Source: an uncultured Clostridia bacterium (GTDB lineage Bacteria; Bacillota; Clostridia; Peptostreptococcales; Anaerovoracaceae). Taken from it: a stretch of 6,058 bases of DNA. Under the pieces are notes generated by a model, which did not search any database, was not told where the DNA came from, and saw nothing but the letters and a program-made list of their open reading frames with translations. The stretch spans positions 1 through 6,058 of the forward strand of contig CAMNJG010000096.1 in the NCBI GenBank assembly GCA_946541285.1. Reading direction: 5' to 3'. Positions 5,473-6,058 of the stretch are shown one piece after another. The position numbers and the translations under genes were made by a program. How positions within the stretch are numbered: position 1 is the stretch's first letter; each line of letters starts with the position of its first letter.

Positions 5473-6058
5473 ATGAAAAAAACATTGTTGAAGAAGAAAA
5501 GAATCCGACGCATACTCTTGCCTGCGTTGTGCGTGTGCCTGGTCATCGGCATGATGACCGGTACCGCGATGGGTGAAGAAGGGTTGACTCTGAAAATCAA
5601 ACCACCTGAATCTATGGCTGAAGATTTTCCGAATGCGAATATTGTTGTGGATGTGTATAAGATCGCTGATGCGGAAGAAACATCTGGAAATTATATTTTT
5701 ACACCGTCAGAGCAGTTTGCAGGCCTGACAATTCCAGATCTCAATACCCAGCAGGACGACAGTAACGTAATGAGTGATTTCGCAGCAAAAGCAAAAGCGA
5801 TTGCTCAGAGCAGTGAAAAACCTGTTACTCCTGATTTTGCAAATTTATCGATAGGTAAAGATGAGATTACAGTTGATGTTACTGAAAAAGGAACAGGGCT
5901 ATACTTACTTTTAGCTCATGGAACAAATTCAAAAGATACTGCAAGTTCTTCAAAAAATAATTATTCTTTTAATCCGGTGATAACACCTGTGCCAACAAAA
6001 GAAGATCTGAATAAGGATGAAAAGATTACTACGGATGAAGGACCATGGGTTTCAGATG
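5473..6058 (+). CDS. Secreted pilin-like surface protein, N-terminal 195 residues (3' end beyond the window)
   Basis: The frame is open to the window edge, so the gene is partial. The start is a Sec signal peptide: a very basic n-region (residues 2-13), a hydrophobic core (about 14-31) and a probable cleavage site A-M-G before E35. The mature part resembles the N-terminal domain of Gram-positive pilins. V-V-D-V-Y-K-I-A (62-69) matches the common VYKIA-type strand, G-T-G-L-Y-L-L-L (141-148) the GLYLL-type strand, and Y-S-F-N-P-V-I (164-170) the aromatic-x-Phe-x-Pro strand that ends this domain. The pilin lysine motif, CnaB-like domains and LPxTG sorting signal would lie further on and cannot be checked here, so backbone, basal or tip role is open. 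Position directly after a class C sortase supports the pilin call. The mature region is AT-rich (183 of 478 bases G or C), unlike its neighbours. Confidence 0.8.
   Translation, partial: MKKTLLKKKRIRRILLPALCVCLVIGMMTGTAMGEEGLTLKIKPPESMAEDFPNANIVVDVYKIADAEETSGNYIFTPSEQFAGLTIPDLNTQQDDSNVMSDFAAKAKAIAQSSEKPVTPDFANLSIGKDEITVDVTEKGTGLYLLLAHGTNSKDTASSSKNNYSFNPVITPVPTKEDLNKDEKITTDEGPWVSD

Noticed and set aside
5524..5538. Possible lipoprotein lipobox around C20/C22 of the pilin-like protein
   Set aside because: The residues before the cysteines (P-A-L and L-C-V) do not fit the lipobox, which needs a small residue at -1. An A-M-G cleavage site further on fits ordinary signal peptidase.
1..6058. CRISPR arrays, tRNA or rRNA genes, insertion sequences and attachment sites
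   Set aside because: No regularly spaced repeats, cloverleaf-like sequences, transposase frames or paired terminal repeats were seen on either strand.

Overview
The window comes from a bacterium with a moderately GC-rich genome. Hand counts give about 56% G+C in a 120-base sample of the second sortase gene. Class C (pilus) sortases beside a surface-protein gene, AGGAGG-type ribosome binding sites and an RdgB/BrkB pair point to a Gram-positive Firmicute. A gut or rumen Clostridia lineage is my best guess, but this is inference. All supported genes lie on the + strand.

Left part (about 1-2916) is housekeeping. It holds an rdgB-type XTP/dITP pyrophosphatase (80-694), which overlaps by 8 bases a YihY/BrkB-family membrane protein (687-1577). 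After a 133-base gap comes a fold-type I PLP aminotransferase of the aspartate aminotransferase family (1711-2916).

Right part (2927-6058) is a pilus or surface-fibre locus cut by the window edge. A first class C sortase (2927-3778) starts 10 bases after the aminotransferase and ends at a strong intrinsic terminator (3815-3853). A 560-base AT-richer gap follows. It contains an inverted repeat (4051-4071), a good extended -10 promoter (4103-4131) and a predicted leader of about 200 nt. The leader is dense in hairpins, including mutually exclusive ones that overlap the next ribosome binding site. The second class C sortase (4339-5415) is a paralogue of the first: 111 of 201 core residues are identical without a gap. 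It carries a long cationic cytoplasmic tail. A surface protein with a signal peptide and pilin-like N-terminal domain (5473 to the window end) follows 57 bases later, with no visible terminator between them.

Probable working model: the pilin-like protein is exported and anchored or polymerised by one or both sortases. SrtC-2 is made with the pilin under the structured leader, while SrtC-1 is expressed with the upstream aminotransferase. The most unusual signals are the leader RNA, the two separately transcribed paralogous sortases lacking the usual lid motif, and the abrupt drop in G+C at the signal-peptide/mature-protein junction of the pilin gene.
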